From: CAZZBK01 sp964387325 | GTDB taxonomy: Bacteria; Planctomycetota; Planctomycetia; Pirellulales; PNKZ01 | Reading direction: 5' to 3' | Assembly: GCA_964387325.1 (NCBI GenBank) | Contig: CAYLYE010000002.1 | Location: 19,946-83,945, forward strand | DNA length: 64,000 nucleotides | Shown here: positions 15,859 through 24,061 of the stretch, piece after piece | Position numbering within the stretch: position 1 is the stretch's first letter | How the letters are laid out: each line of letters opens with the position of its first letter | The notes under the pieces: generated by a model | The model's database searches: none | What the model was told of the DNA's origin: nothing | Seen by the model: the letters and a program-made list of their open reading frames with translations, nothing else | Program-made: the position numbers and the translations under genes

Positions 15859-16995
15859 TCAAAGGCCCATCACCTCGGCCAGTTTTACGAGGCGGCTTTT
15901 TTCGCCCATCGATTTGACCCCCGCGTGAATAATGGCGGTCACTTCGAGAATCTCCTGATGGGGCACCGGCTCGACACCCGTCATCACCATCCGCCGAAAG
16001 GTGTCCGCCTGATTGAGCATCTGGTAGTGATGCCCATACCAGTAATGATCTTCAATCGCCGGTGAGTAGGTGTACACCTTCTTGGCAAAGAAGGCGGTCG
16101 TCGAAGAGTACCGCGGGCCAGCATCGGGGCGACCGCACCACACTTCGGCCGGCGGCTTGTCGGGATACGTAATGAGCAGATGACAGGTATTACCATACTC
16201 GTACATGTTGACGGCCTCGACCCCCGCACCGCACAGGGTCATCACCATCCACACCGGATGCTGGCCATAAATGACCCAGCGGTCGTAGTCATGCGCGCCG
16301 GCCTGCGAGGCGAGCACATATTGCAGTGGCCCATACTCGCCCGAGGCTTTCATACGCAACGTTTCTTCGGTTCCCCATTGATAGCGATAGATGCTCGACG
16401 ACATCAGAGGCGCTTTGTGCTGACGAGCAAATTCGAGAATCTTGCGTGTGCCGGCCACCGACGCGCCGATCGGCTTGTCGCAGAACGTGGGGAGCCCGCG
16501 CTCCAGGCCCGGAGCACAAAGATCGAAATGATCTTCGCCATAACCGCTGGCGTCGCCCACCCACACGGCATCGACCTCTTTAACCATTTGCTCCAGAGAT
16601 GTGCAGACCTGCACGCCCGGAAACGCCTCGCAGAAAATCTTGGCAATTTCCGGATCTTGTTCGTAGTAATGTGAAATCACCGTATTGCCAAACGGCCAGC
16701 GGTTGAACGTCATCTGCGGGTTGCGTAGGTAGTTGTGAAACAACTGCACCGTGCCGGGATCTTTGTACTTCTTGATCGCATCGAGATTGCACTCGGGATG
16801 AAAATACTGAGCAAAGTGCCACGTGTGACCATTGAGCCGCTGCGCCTTACCTTGAATGCGAGCCGAGACCACGCCAATCTTCAAAACCTTGTCTGGCTTG
16901 GTCGCCGTTTCGGCAGCAGGAGCATTCGGGGCAAGAAATTGCGAACCGGCCGCAAGGGCCGCCGCAGAGAGTAACTGTCGACGCTGTGGATTCAT
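15859..16995 (-). CDS. Tat-exported Gfo/Idh/MocA-family oxidoreductase
   Basis: This 378-residue protein begins with a Tat-like signal (NPQRRQLLSAAALAAG) and a Rossmann start (VLKIGVVSARI), then FCDKPIGASVAGTRKI, the family's EKP-type motif with Asp in place of Glu. The C-terminal part (YRYQWGTEETLR, HDYDRWVIYGQHPVWM) fits the alpha/beta oxidoreductase domain. Family members oxidise or reduce sugars and inositols with NAD(P). Tat-exported versions are common in planctomycetes and carry their cofactor out folded. The canonical GxGxxG is degenerate (GVVSARIQG), so cofactor binding is less sure. I chose the ATG at 16995; an in-frame start at 17034 is possible. Confidence 0.82.
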   Translation of the reverse strand: MNPQRRQLLSAAALAAGSQFLAPNAPAAETATKPDKVLKIGVVSARIQGKAQRLNGHTWHFAQYFHPECNLDAIKKYKDPGTVQLFHNYLRNPQMTFNRWPFGNTVISHYYEQDPEIAKIFCEAFPGVQVCTSLEQMVKEVDAVWVGDASGYGEDHFDLCAPGLERGLPTFCDKPIGASVAGTRKILEFARQHKAPLMSSSIYRYQWGTEETLRMKASGEYGPLQYVLASQAGAHDYDRWVIYGQHPVWMVMTLCGAGVEAVNMYEYGNTCHLLITYPDKPPAEVWCGRPDAGPRYSSTTAFFAKKVYTYSPAIEDHYWYGHHYQMLNQADTFRRMVMTGVEPVPHQEILEVTAIIHAGVKSMGEKSRLVKLAEVMGL

Positions 16996-17169
16996 GGGAT
17001 AAAATCTGCGCGAAAGGGTGAAGTTCAAATGCAAGCATCTAGCAGTCTAACTGCGACCCGCGAGAGTGACAACAAAATCGATCCATGTGACGCACCGGAC
17101 TCCGCATGTAGAATTCAACGTCTTGATTCGTAGTCACTCCCTCACCCGCTCGACTCTGGTTGGTTCACT

Positions 17170-18216
17170 GTGCTTGGTCTCCATCGCACTGAAGTCGTTA
17201 ATCTGATTTCCCACTGGGAGTTTCCTCTCGCACATGCGGCGCGGCTCTGGCGATATGTTTATGTCGATAACATGCAAGACTTCTCCGCGATGATCGACTT
17301 GCCCGTGTTATTACGCCAGCGGCTCGCTCAAGACGTCTCCTGGAAGCTACCCCGGCTCGTGCAGGAAGTTCGCAGCGACGATCAACGCACGCGCAAGTTT
17401 CTGCTGGCACTCGTCGACGGAGTTGTCATCGAGACAGTACTCATGCAGCAGCGCAACCGCTGGACGGTCTGCCTCAGCTCCCAGGCTGGCTGTCCACTCG
17501 GCTGTGTGTTTTGCGCCACCGGTCAAGCTGGCTTCACTCGAAACCTGACCTCCGCCGAGATCGTGTCGCAAGTCCTATTCAGCGAGCAGGTTCTCCGTTG
17601 CGAATCGTTAGGCCATGTGCGCAACGTGGTCGTCATGGGCATGGGCGAACCATTACTCAATTACGACGCGATGCTCAAGGCTCTCGATATCCTGCACGAT
17701 CCCGGCGGACTAGCGCTCGGCGGCAAGCAGATCACTCTGAGTACGGTCGGCGTCGTGCCAGGCATCATCCAACTCGCCGACGAGCGACGTCCTTACTCGC
17801 TGGCGGTCTCGCTACATGCGGCCACCCAAGCAGATCGGGCAGAGCTACTGCCCGTTGCGCGGACTTGGCCGCTCGACGAGTTGCTCGACGCCTGCCGTTA
17901 CTATACGCGGCAACTCGATCGCCGAGTCTTCATCGAGTGGACGTTGATCGCTGGCCAGAACGACTCGGTCGATACCGCACGACAGTTGGCCGAGTTGCTC
18001 CATAAACTGCCCGCGCAGGTCAATTTAATTCCGCTCAATCGGACGCGCGGTTACGACGGCGCCCCGGGCGAGCCCGACATGGTCGAGCGGTTTCATCGCA
18101 CCCTGCGCGATCGTGGCCTGAAGGTGAGCGTCCGTCAGCGGCGGGGCATCGACATTGCCGCCGGTTGCGGTCAACTTGCCGGTATGGTGTCGTTGAGCGA
18201 CTCCGTTTCGCAGTAA
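17170..18216 (+). CDS. rlmN: 23S rRNA (adenine(2503)-C(2))-methyltransferase RlmN family
   Basis: This 348-residue radical SAM enzyme would methylate C2 of A2503 in 23S rRNA, and in many bacteria also A37 of some tRNAs. It carries the cluster motif GCPLGCVFC (Cys108, Cys112, Cys115), the preceding Cys101 in TVCLSSQ, and the methyl-carrying C-terminal Cys333 in GCGQLAG, so both cysteines of the ping-pong mechanism are present. VVVMGMGEPLLNYD and LSTVGVVPGI are also family-typical. It starts with GTG at 17170. A TAGAAT box at 17109-17114 may be the -10. The IDIAAGCGQ stretch is one residue longer than the usual IDAACGQ. Confidence 0.94.
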   Translation: MLGLHRTEVVNLISHWEFPLAHAARLWRYVYVDNMQDFSAMIDLPVLLRQRLAQDVSWKLPRLVQEVRSDDQRTRKFLLALVDGVVIETVLMQQRNRWTVCLSSQAGCPLGCVFCATGQAGFTRNLTSAEIVSQVLFSEQVLRCESLGHVRNVVVMGMGEPLLNYDAMLKALDILHDPGGLALGGKQITLSTVGVVPGIIQLADERRPYSLAVSLHAATQADRAELLPVARTWPLDELLDACRYYTRQLDRRVFIEWTLIAGQNDSVDTARQLAELLHKLPAQVNLIPLNRTRGYDGAPGEPDMVERFHRTLRDRGLKVSVRQRRGIDIAAGCGQLAGMVSLSDSVSQ

Positions 18217-18357
18217 AGATCGCCATTCCGGATCGATCCATCTGGCCAGTTTGGCAGCTCTCTCACCGTTATGCTACGATAACCACTTCGATCGCTTTTC
18301 AGTTTTTCTGGCAGAACTCTCTGCCTTCCGATGGTGTGTTTGTCGATCAGGTGCCAC

Positions 18358-20355
18358 ATGCGATGCATGGTGTCGTTCCGTGTCCTGGGGATAGCCGTAG
18401 CTACACTGGGACTGCTTGTTGACCTCGCCTCAGCAGCCTCGCCGCAGAGCAAAAGCCTGCCTTGGTCGTTCAAGCCGATTGCGAATCCCAAACCGCCACA
18501 GGTCAGCCAGGCGAATTGGGCCCGAGATGATCTCGATCGTTTCGTGCTCGCGACACTCGAACAGCAGAAGCTTGTCCCCAACCGCGATGCTGATCGCTAC
18601 GTGCTAATGCGTCGCGTGACACTCGATCTTACCGGCTTGCCTCCGAGCGAGGATCAGATCGCCGCGTTCCTCGCCGATCGATCGAATGACGATCAGGCGC
18701 TGGCTAAAGTTGTCGATCGACTCCTGACTTCACCGCGCTTTGGCGAACGATGGGCGCGTCACTGGCTCGATGTGGTGCATTACGCCGACAGTGCCGGCAG
18801 GACTTTTAATCCACCGCTGACGTATGCTTGGCGCTACCGCGACTACGTGATCGACGCCTTCAATCAAGACAAGCCTTACGATCGCTTCGTGCTCGAACAA
18901 CTCAGCGGCGATTTGCTGCCCGCCAAGACTCTTGCCGAACGCCGCGAGAATCTCGTCGCCACGGGCATGCTCGCACTCACGGCTTTTGATCTGCAAGCGC
19001 TCGACTCGCGGCAGTATGAGATGGACTGCATCGACGATCAGATCGACGTGCTCTCGCGGACATTTTTGGGGCTGACGATCGCCTGTGCCCGTTGTCACGA
19101 CCACAAGTACGACCCGGTAAGCACACGCGATTATTACGCCCTGGCGGGCATATTCTACAGCTCACGGTCCCGGCCCGGGGTCTCGTATCGCGGCTCGGGC
19201 AATGGCTACGTCGATCATGAAGAGTTGATCACGCTCCCCATTGCGCTGGGGACCAAAGCGGTCGCTGCGAAGCTCGTGCCGGGGGTCCATTCGATGAACG
19301 ACTACAACGATGAGTGGCGGACAGGCAAACGCAACATCCGTTATACGACCGATCCGAATTTGTGCATCGGGCTCGCCGACGACGAGATCAACGACTGTGC
19401 GATACGAGTGAAGGGGGACCCGCACGATCATGGCGAGACACCGTCACGCGGCGACCTACGTATTCCCGCGCTGCCGCGCATGACCCGACCTGGCAGTCAA
19501 TCCAGCGGACGACTGGAACTGGCCAAATGGATCACGTCGCGCGATCATCCGCTCACGGCGCGGGTCATAACCAATCGCGTCTGGCAACACCTGTTTGGGC
19601 GTGGTCTCGTATCGACGAGTGACGACTTTGGCGTGATGAGCGAGCCCCCATCGCATCCTGAACTGCTCGACTTTTTATCGCGGCGGTTGATGGACCAGGG
19701 GTGGTCGCTCAAAAAGCTGATTCGCTCGATCGTGCTAAGCCGGACCTATCGACTCAGCAGCGATACCGTCGGCACGACGGCCAAGGACACGGATGCCGAC
19801 AATCGTTACTACTGGCGCGCCAATCTACGTCGTCTCGAGTTCGAACCGCTCCGTGACAGCCTATTGTTCGTTGCCGGGCGGTTGTCGTTCGATCGGCCCG
19901 AGGGGGTGCAAGTGACGGGCATTGGTGGCAAGAGCAACAAGACCTCGGTAGCCAGCGTGCTCGATCTCGACGACTCGTGCCGTACCGTCTATTTGCCCGT
20001 GATCCGCTCGCGACTGCCCGACTCGTATGGCACGTTCGACTTTCCTGACCCGTGCCAGATCGTGGGTCAACGTGAGGTGACGACCGTCGCGCCGCAGGCC
20101 TTGTTCTTCATGAACAATCGGCTCGTGTCGAACTGTGCGGCCGAGGTGGTCGACGAACTGGCCAAGTCGGCCAAGCCGAACGACGCCGCGCGGGTCAACT
20201 CGTTGTATCTACGATTGCTGGGGCGACCTGCTACGGCAGACGAGCTGCGCGACGTGGCTGGACTATTGCCGAGCCTAGCTTCGTCGCCAGCCGAAAATTG
20301 GACGACGCTCGTACAAGCGTTGTTGTGCAGCGCCCCGTTTCGTTATGTGCGATAA
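18358..20355 (+). CDS. Exported DUF1549/DUF1553 protein
   Basis: This 665-residue protein has a signal peptide (FRVLGIAVATLGLLVDLASA) and goes straight into DUF1549 (WARDDLDRFVLATLE, WLDVVHYADSAGRTFN, CARCHDHKYDPVST with one CxxCH). DUF1553 follows (ITNRVWQHLFGRGLVSTSDDFG, IVLSRTYRLSS, QALFFMNNRLV). Unlike the protein at 3415 it lacks the N-terminal PSCyt1 cytochrome and the LamG insertion, so it is a short form. Function is unknown; an exported partner of the next DUF1501 gene (13-bp gap) is inferred. The start is uncertain among 18331, 18358 and 18367; 18358 gives the most regular signal peptide. Confidence 0.9.
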   Translation: MRCMVSFRVLGIAVATLGLLVDLASAASPQSKSLPWSFKPIANPKPPQVSQANWARDDLDRFVLATLEQQKLVPNRDADRYVLMRRVTLDLTGLPPSEDQIAAFLADRSNDDQALAKVVDRLLTSPRFGERWARHWLDVVHYADSAGRTFNPPLTYAWRYRDYVIDAFNQDKPYDRFVLEQLSGDLLPAKTLAERRENLVATGMLALTAFDLQALDSRQYEMDCIDDQIDVLSRTFLGLTIACARCHDHKYDPVSTRDYYALAGIFYSSRSRPGVSYRGSGNGYVDHEELITLPIALGTKAVAAKLVPGVHSMNDYNDEWRTGKRNIRYTTDPNLCIGLADDEINDCAIRVKGDPHDHGETPSRGDLRIPALPRMTRPGSQSSGRLELAKWITSRDHPLTARVITNRVWQHLFGRGLVSTSDDFGVMSEPPSHPELLDFLSRRLMDQGWSLKKLIRSIVLSRTYRLSSDTVGTTAKDTDADNRYYWRANLRRLEFEPLRDSLLFVAGRLSFDRPEGVQVTGIGGKSNKTSVASVLDLDDSCRTVYLPVIRSRLPDSYGTFDFPDPCQIVGQREVTTVAPQALFFMNNRLVSNCAAEVVDELAKSAKPNDAARVNSLYLRLLGRPATADELRDVAGLLPSLASSPAENWTTLVQALLCSAPFRYVR

Positions 20356-20368
20356 CTTCGTGTGAAAG

Positions 20369-21763
20369 ATGAACTGGACAACCTTCATGCCTCACCATCG
20401 ATCGTTGCCTCGCAGCGACTCGCGTCGCCGCTTGCTACAGCAAACGGCCACCGGATTTGGTTGGTTGGCGCTGCAGGCGCTCGCCACCGAGTCGGCTCGC
20501 GCAGCCGAACCGCGCTACCGCTCGCCACTGGCTCCCAAGGAGCCCCACTATCAGCCCCGGGCCAAGCGCGTGATCTTCCTGTTCATGGCCGGAGGACCAT
20601 CACACCTGGACACGTTTGATTGGAAGCCCGAACTGGCCCGCGTGGGGCGTGGAGGGGGCAAAAGTCAATTGCTCGCACCGGTCGTCGACTTCGCCCCGGC
20701 CGGCAAGAGCGGCATTCACATGGCCACGATCTTTCCACACTTGTCCCGGCATGCCGATGATCTATGCTTGCTCAACGGCGTTACGACCGGCAACCCGGGC
20801 CATCAACAAGCGACCGTCGCACTCCACACCGGTAGCGAGAATTTTGTCCGCCCCTCGCTCGGTGCCTGGGTCACCTACGGCCTGGGGACCGAGGCCCAGG
20901 ATCTGCCCGGCTTCGTTACGATCGATCCGATCAACGATCTCGGCGGGGCAATGAACTACGGCTCGGCGTTTTTGCCCGCCAGCTACCAAGGCACGCGGCT
21001 CGGAGCAGGGCAGGGGAGTGTCCCCAACATTGCCAACCGTCGCCTCGACAGCGCCGAGCAGCGCCGGCAACTCGACTTCGTGCAGCGCACCAATCGCCGA
21101 CTGCTCGACCAGTTGCCCGACAACCCCGAGCTCGAAGGACTCATCGAGTCGTACGAGCTGGCCTTCAAGATGCAAACCTCGGTCCCTGACACGCTCAGTT
21201 TCGACAACGAGCCCGACTCGATTCGCGAACTCTACGGTCTCGACGACGGCGAAACTCGCAACTTCGCCTCACAATGCCTGATGGCGCGACGGTTAGCCGA
21301 GAAAGGGGTGCGATTCATTCAGCTCACCAGCCCCGGTTGGGACCACCATAACAACCTCCGCGAGCACATCACGCGCGGCGCCACCTCGATCGACAAACCA
21401 ATCGCCGGGCTGATTGCCGACCTCAAACAGCGTGACATGCTTAAAGACACGCTGATCGTCTGGGGAGGCGAGTTCGGCCGCACGGCGCGTGACGACAAAG
21501 GAGACGGCAACGGTCGCGGACATGCCAACAAGGGGTTCTCAATGTGGATGGCCGGCGGCGGTGTGAAAGGGGGCCTGCGCTACGGCAAGACCGACGAGCT
21601 GGGCGAGGTCGCCGTCGAGGGAACGATGGATACGCATGATGTCCACGCCACGATTTTATATCTGCTTGGCCTCGACCACGAAGGGCTCACCTATCGCTAC
21701 GCCGGCCGCGACTTCCGGTTGACCGACACGAAAGGGAAAGTCCATCGCGGGATTTTGAGTTAA
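20369..21763 (+). CDS. Tat-exported DUF1501 protein
   Basis: This 464-residue DUF1501 protein has a Tat signal (DSRRRLLQQTATGFGWLAL). Family segments are KRVIFLFMAGGPSHLDTFD, QCLMARRLAEKGVRFIQL, IVWGGEFGRTARDDKGDGN and FSMWMAGGGVKGG. It lies 13 bp after the DUF1549/1553 gene, repeating the pair seen at 3415-7997. The two DUF1501 proteins in these pairs share this backbone but differ in the middle, so they are paralogues and not a recent duplication. The last codons overlap the promoter of the next small gene. Confidence 0.92.
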   Translation: MNWTTFMPHHRSLPRSDSRRRLLQQTATGFGWLALQALATESARAAEPRYRSPLAPKEPHYQPRAKRVIFLFMAGGPSHLDTFDWKPELARVGRGGGKSQLLAPVVDFAPAGKSGIHMATIFPHLSRHADDLCLLNGVTTGNPGHQQATVALHTGSENFVRPSLGAWVTYGLGTEAQDLPGFVTIDPINDLGGAMNYGSAFLPASYQGTRLGAGQGSVPNIANRRLDSAEQRRQLDFVQRTNRRLLDQLPDNPELEGLIESYELAFKMQTSVPDTLSFDNEPDSIRELYGLDDGETRNFASQCLMARRLAEKGVRFIQLTSPGWDHHNNLREHITRGATSIDKPIAGLIADLKQRDMLKDTLIVWGGEFGRTARDDKGDGNGRGHANKGFSMWMAGGGVKGGLRYGKTDELGEVAVEGTMDTHDVHATILYLLGLDHEGLTYRYAGRDFRLTDTKGKVHRGILS

Positions 21764-21782
21764 TATCTCGACTGCGTATAAT
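21755..21782 (+). promoter_or_regulatory. Promoter for the small gene at 21823
   Basis: TTGAGT (21755-21760) and TATAAT (21777-21782) are spaced by 16 bp. The -35 lies inside the last codons of the DUF1501 gene. The predicted start of transcription leaves a leader of about 34 nt before the ATG at 21823. Confidence 0.55.
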
Positions 21783-21822
21783 GGCTTGATCGAGTCGTAA
21801 CTTGTGCTGAAGTAGGTGACTC

Positions 21823-22035
21823 ATGGATCGCGAAACGATCGCTCGACTGATGCAACGCCAGCCATTCGAGCCCTTTGAATTACACGTATCGAGCGGCGAA
21901 ACTTATCGAGTGCGGCACCCTGAATTGGCCGTGCTAGGAAAAGCCAAGATCATCATTGTTGATCCCGAGACGGACACCGTCGATATCGTCGGCTTGTTGC
22001 ATGTCACACGTGTGCGAACCATGCAACCCGTTTAG
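21823..22035 (+). CDS. Small conserved protein of unknown function
   Basis: This 70-residue protein begins with MDRETIARLMQRQPFEPFEL and continues with short beta-strand segments (YRVRHPELAVLG, AKIIIVDP, VDIVGLLHVTRV). Small proteins with this PFEPF..H.S.G....RHPE pattern are familiar from planctomycete genomes, but no activity is known to me. It has its own promoter with a good -10, an AGGTGA ribosome-binding site and a hairpin just after the stop, so it is a complete single-gene unit and not a shadow frame. Confidence 0.75.
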   Translation: MDRETIARLMQRQPFEPFELHVSSGETYRVRHPELAVLGKAKIIIVDPETDTVDIVGLLHVTRVRTMQPV

Positions 22036-22047
22036 GTCTGTTCCATC

Positions 22048-22070
22048 GGTCATGCACGGAGTGCATGACC
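22048..22070. terminator. 10-bp-stem hairpin after the small gene
   Basis: ggtcatgcac and gtgcatgacc form a perfect 10-bp stem with a 3-nt gga loop, 12 bp after the stop at 22035. There is no T-tract after it, so it may end transcription only weakly or instead protect the 3' end. It may also belong to a dispersed palindrome family. Confidence 0.55.
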
Positions 22071-22132
22071 TACTAGTCTACGCAAGCCGTATCGGACCTC
22101 GTGGGTACGTTAGCGGGAGAGTGGAACATCAT

Positions 22133-22528
22133 ATGTCACGAAATAAAGACGGAATATGGTATTGGCTGATCATATTGGGCGCAGTCGTAACTCCCATAGG
22201 GATTGTGCTCGAATATGCCTGGCCATTTTCTGAAACGAACGTATCGGTCCATAACACGGGTCATACCGTGATTCAGTCAGTCGTGATCCATATAGGCAGG
22301 CGTTCCTACTACATTGGCGACATTGCTCCGGACAGTTCGGCTAGTATCGATGCTAAATCGTACATCAAAGAGGATGTGGACGTTGAGTTTGTGACCGAAG
22401 ATGGAAAACAACAGAGACTTCATGTTGGCCATTTCGGTGGACTAGATGGAGCGGATAGTGAATCCATTCGGTTTCAACTGAAGGATGGGGAAATCGTAGG
22501 CTCTGAACATCTGTTAGGATATTATTGA
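22133..22528 (+). CDS. Small membrane-anchored protein of unknown function
   Basis: This 131-residue protein has one transmembrane segment near the start (WYWLIILGAVVTPIGIVLEYAW) followed by a beta-rich outer part (VHNTGHTVIQSVVIHIGRRSYY, VDVEFVTEDGKQQRLHV). I recognise no family. I start it at the ATG at 22133, which follows a GGGAGAGTGG ribosome-binding site, and not at the longer frame beginning inside the upstream gene. The gene and its 3' flank are clearly richer in A and T than the neighbours, which could mean recent acquisition or weak constraint. Confidence 0.65.
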   Translation: MSRNKDGIWYWLIILGAVVTPIGIVLEYAWPFSETNVSVHNTGHTVIQSVVIHIGRRSYYIGDIAPDSSASIDAKSYIKEDVDVEFVTEDGKQQRLHVGHFGGLDGADSESIRFQLKDGEIVGSEHLLGYY

Positions 22529-22563
22529 CATTTGCGAGCATAATTTGAATTGAAAAACGTCGT

Positions 22564-23751
22564 TCAATAATCGGCAATCGACCCGTCGGGGTACCGGCCG
22601 CGGGTGGGCCACTCGGGCGTGCGGGGCAGCTTGTTTAACTCGGCTAATCGCGCTTCGTCAATCTCGCAGCCGATGCCGGGTTCGGTCGGCAGCGAAGCAT
22701 AGCCCGCCTCGTCGACCGTCCAACTCTTCTTGACCAAGCCCTTGGGGGTGATGCTCGGGTAGTACTCGTGGATCAGGAAGTACGGCACCGACGCGCTGGC
22801 GTGCAAACTGGCGGTCATCCCCAGGTCGGTCGTCACGCAGTGCGGGGCAATCGGCACCTGATACGCCTCGCCGAGCGTGGCGATCTTTTTGAGCTGCGAT
22901 ATGCCACCCGTGTGCGCGCAGTCGACTTGCAGAATATCGGCGCAGCCTTCCTGCAAGTACGTGATCACGTCCCAAATGGTGCGGGCCTGCTCACCGACAG
23001 CCAGCGGAATGTTGATCGCTTGCTTGAGTCGCTTGAACACCTCGATATTGCCCGGCACGGCGGGCTCTTCGATGTAGAGCAGATCGTACGGTTTGACGGC
23101 CGAGGCGAACTGGATCAGGAACGGCGGCGGCATCGCACAGTGGGCGTCGAACATGACGAGTCCATCGGACCCCACCTGTTGCCGAGCCCGCTCGATCATT
23201 TTGACAAAGCCCTCGATCTGGGCCGGCGTGCCCGAGAAGGGTTGCGGCCCCGCGCCGACTTTAGTGGCCTTGGCCGAGGGATACACGCGAACCTTGTCGC
23301 GCGTCGGGCCACCGAGTAGCCGATAGACGGGTACCCCCCAGAGCTTGCCCGTGATGTCCCACAGCGCCATGTCGATGCCGGCGAGCGTGTGGGTCATGAA
23401 GGGGCCACCGCGAATGTCTCGATGCGAGCGATAAATTTTCTGCCAGAGGTACTCGATGCGTGTGGGATTCTCACCGTCGATCAACTCGAACAGCGAATGG
23501 ACGAGTGCCGAGGCGACGTTGACTTCAAGCTGATCGATCTCGCCCCAACCGGTGACACCATGGTTGGTCTCCAGTTTGATATACACCTTGCGATTGAAAG
23601 GGATCGGCGTGATTTTTGTGATCTTGATGGTCGATGTGCGGTCGGTCACGTTGGCGGCCGGGTTGTCGGCGGCGCTGATCGAGTCGGCAAGGATCGTCTG
23701 GGCGGCGGCGACCGTCCCGAGCGAGGTGAGTAACTGGCGGCGATTCCACAT
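22564..23751 (-). CDS. Exported mandelate racemase/muconate lactonizing (enolase superfamily) enzyme
   Basis: This 395-residue enolase-superfamily enzyme has a Tat-like signal (NRRQLLTSLGTVAAAQ). Metal ligands are visible as Asp202 in VMFDAHC, Glu228 in YIEEPAVPG and Glu254 in AVGEQAR, and the catalytic dyad is Asp277 (LQVDCAH) with His304 (APHC). This matches acid-sugar dehydratases such as galactonate or mannonate dehydratase, but the substrate cannot be fixed. Export is unusual for this superfamily but common in planctomycetes. An AGGAA ribosome-binding site about 9 bases before the ATG at 23751 sets the start; the longer frame to 23922 would pass through a hairpin region. Confidence 0.88.
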   Translation of the reverse strand: MWNRRQLLTSLGTVAAAQTILADSISAADNPAANVTDRTSTIKITKITPIPFNRKVYIKLETNHGVTGWGEIDQLEVNVASALVHSLFELIDGENPTRIEYLWQKIYRSHRDIRGGPFMTHTLAGIDMALWDITGKLWGVPVYRLLGGPTRDKVRVYPSAKATKVGAGPQPFSGTPAQIEGFVKMIERARQQVGSDGLVMFDAHCAMPPPFLIQFASAVKPYDLLYIEEPAVPGNIEVFKRLKQAINIPLAVGEQARTIWDVITYLQEGCADILQVDCAHTGGISQLKKIATLGEAYQVPIAPHCVTTDLGMTASLHASASVPYFLIHEYYPSITPKGLVKKSWTVDEAGYASLPTEPGIGCEIDEARLAELNKLPRTPEWPTRGRYPDGSIADY

Positions 23752-24061
23752 GATGCCATTCCTGAATAGGGCAGGGGAGGAGCGTGTCGGATGGTGCCGG
23801 CGATTGTAAGCGGAACGGGGGGAGCGAGGGAAGAATTTTTGCTTCGAGCGGCTCGATCCAGCCGAGCCGCTTGACGTTAGTCCCCGGATTACGTAGCGAA
23901 TGAATAATGGTCGACGGGGCAATCTTATCCGGGGGCTCGCGCCCCTGGCTCGGTGGAGATAGCCCCTCGATTTGTTGTTGTCATGCGAGACGTTTTAGAC
24001 CAAAATATAGGTCCTGCCTGAGTGGTCCGTTTCCCGCCTTCGGTTCTTCGATCTGCACTGT
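23752..24061. other. Divergent intergenic region with a hairpin
   Basis: This 310-bp gap between the enolase-superfamily gene and the DUF1592 gene holds a perfect 9-bp stem (agcggctcg 23847-23855, cgagccgct 23863-23871, 7-nt loop) and a short gggg/cccc hairpin further right. No gene is supported; the region probably holds both promoters. Confidence 0.45.
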
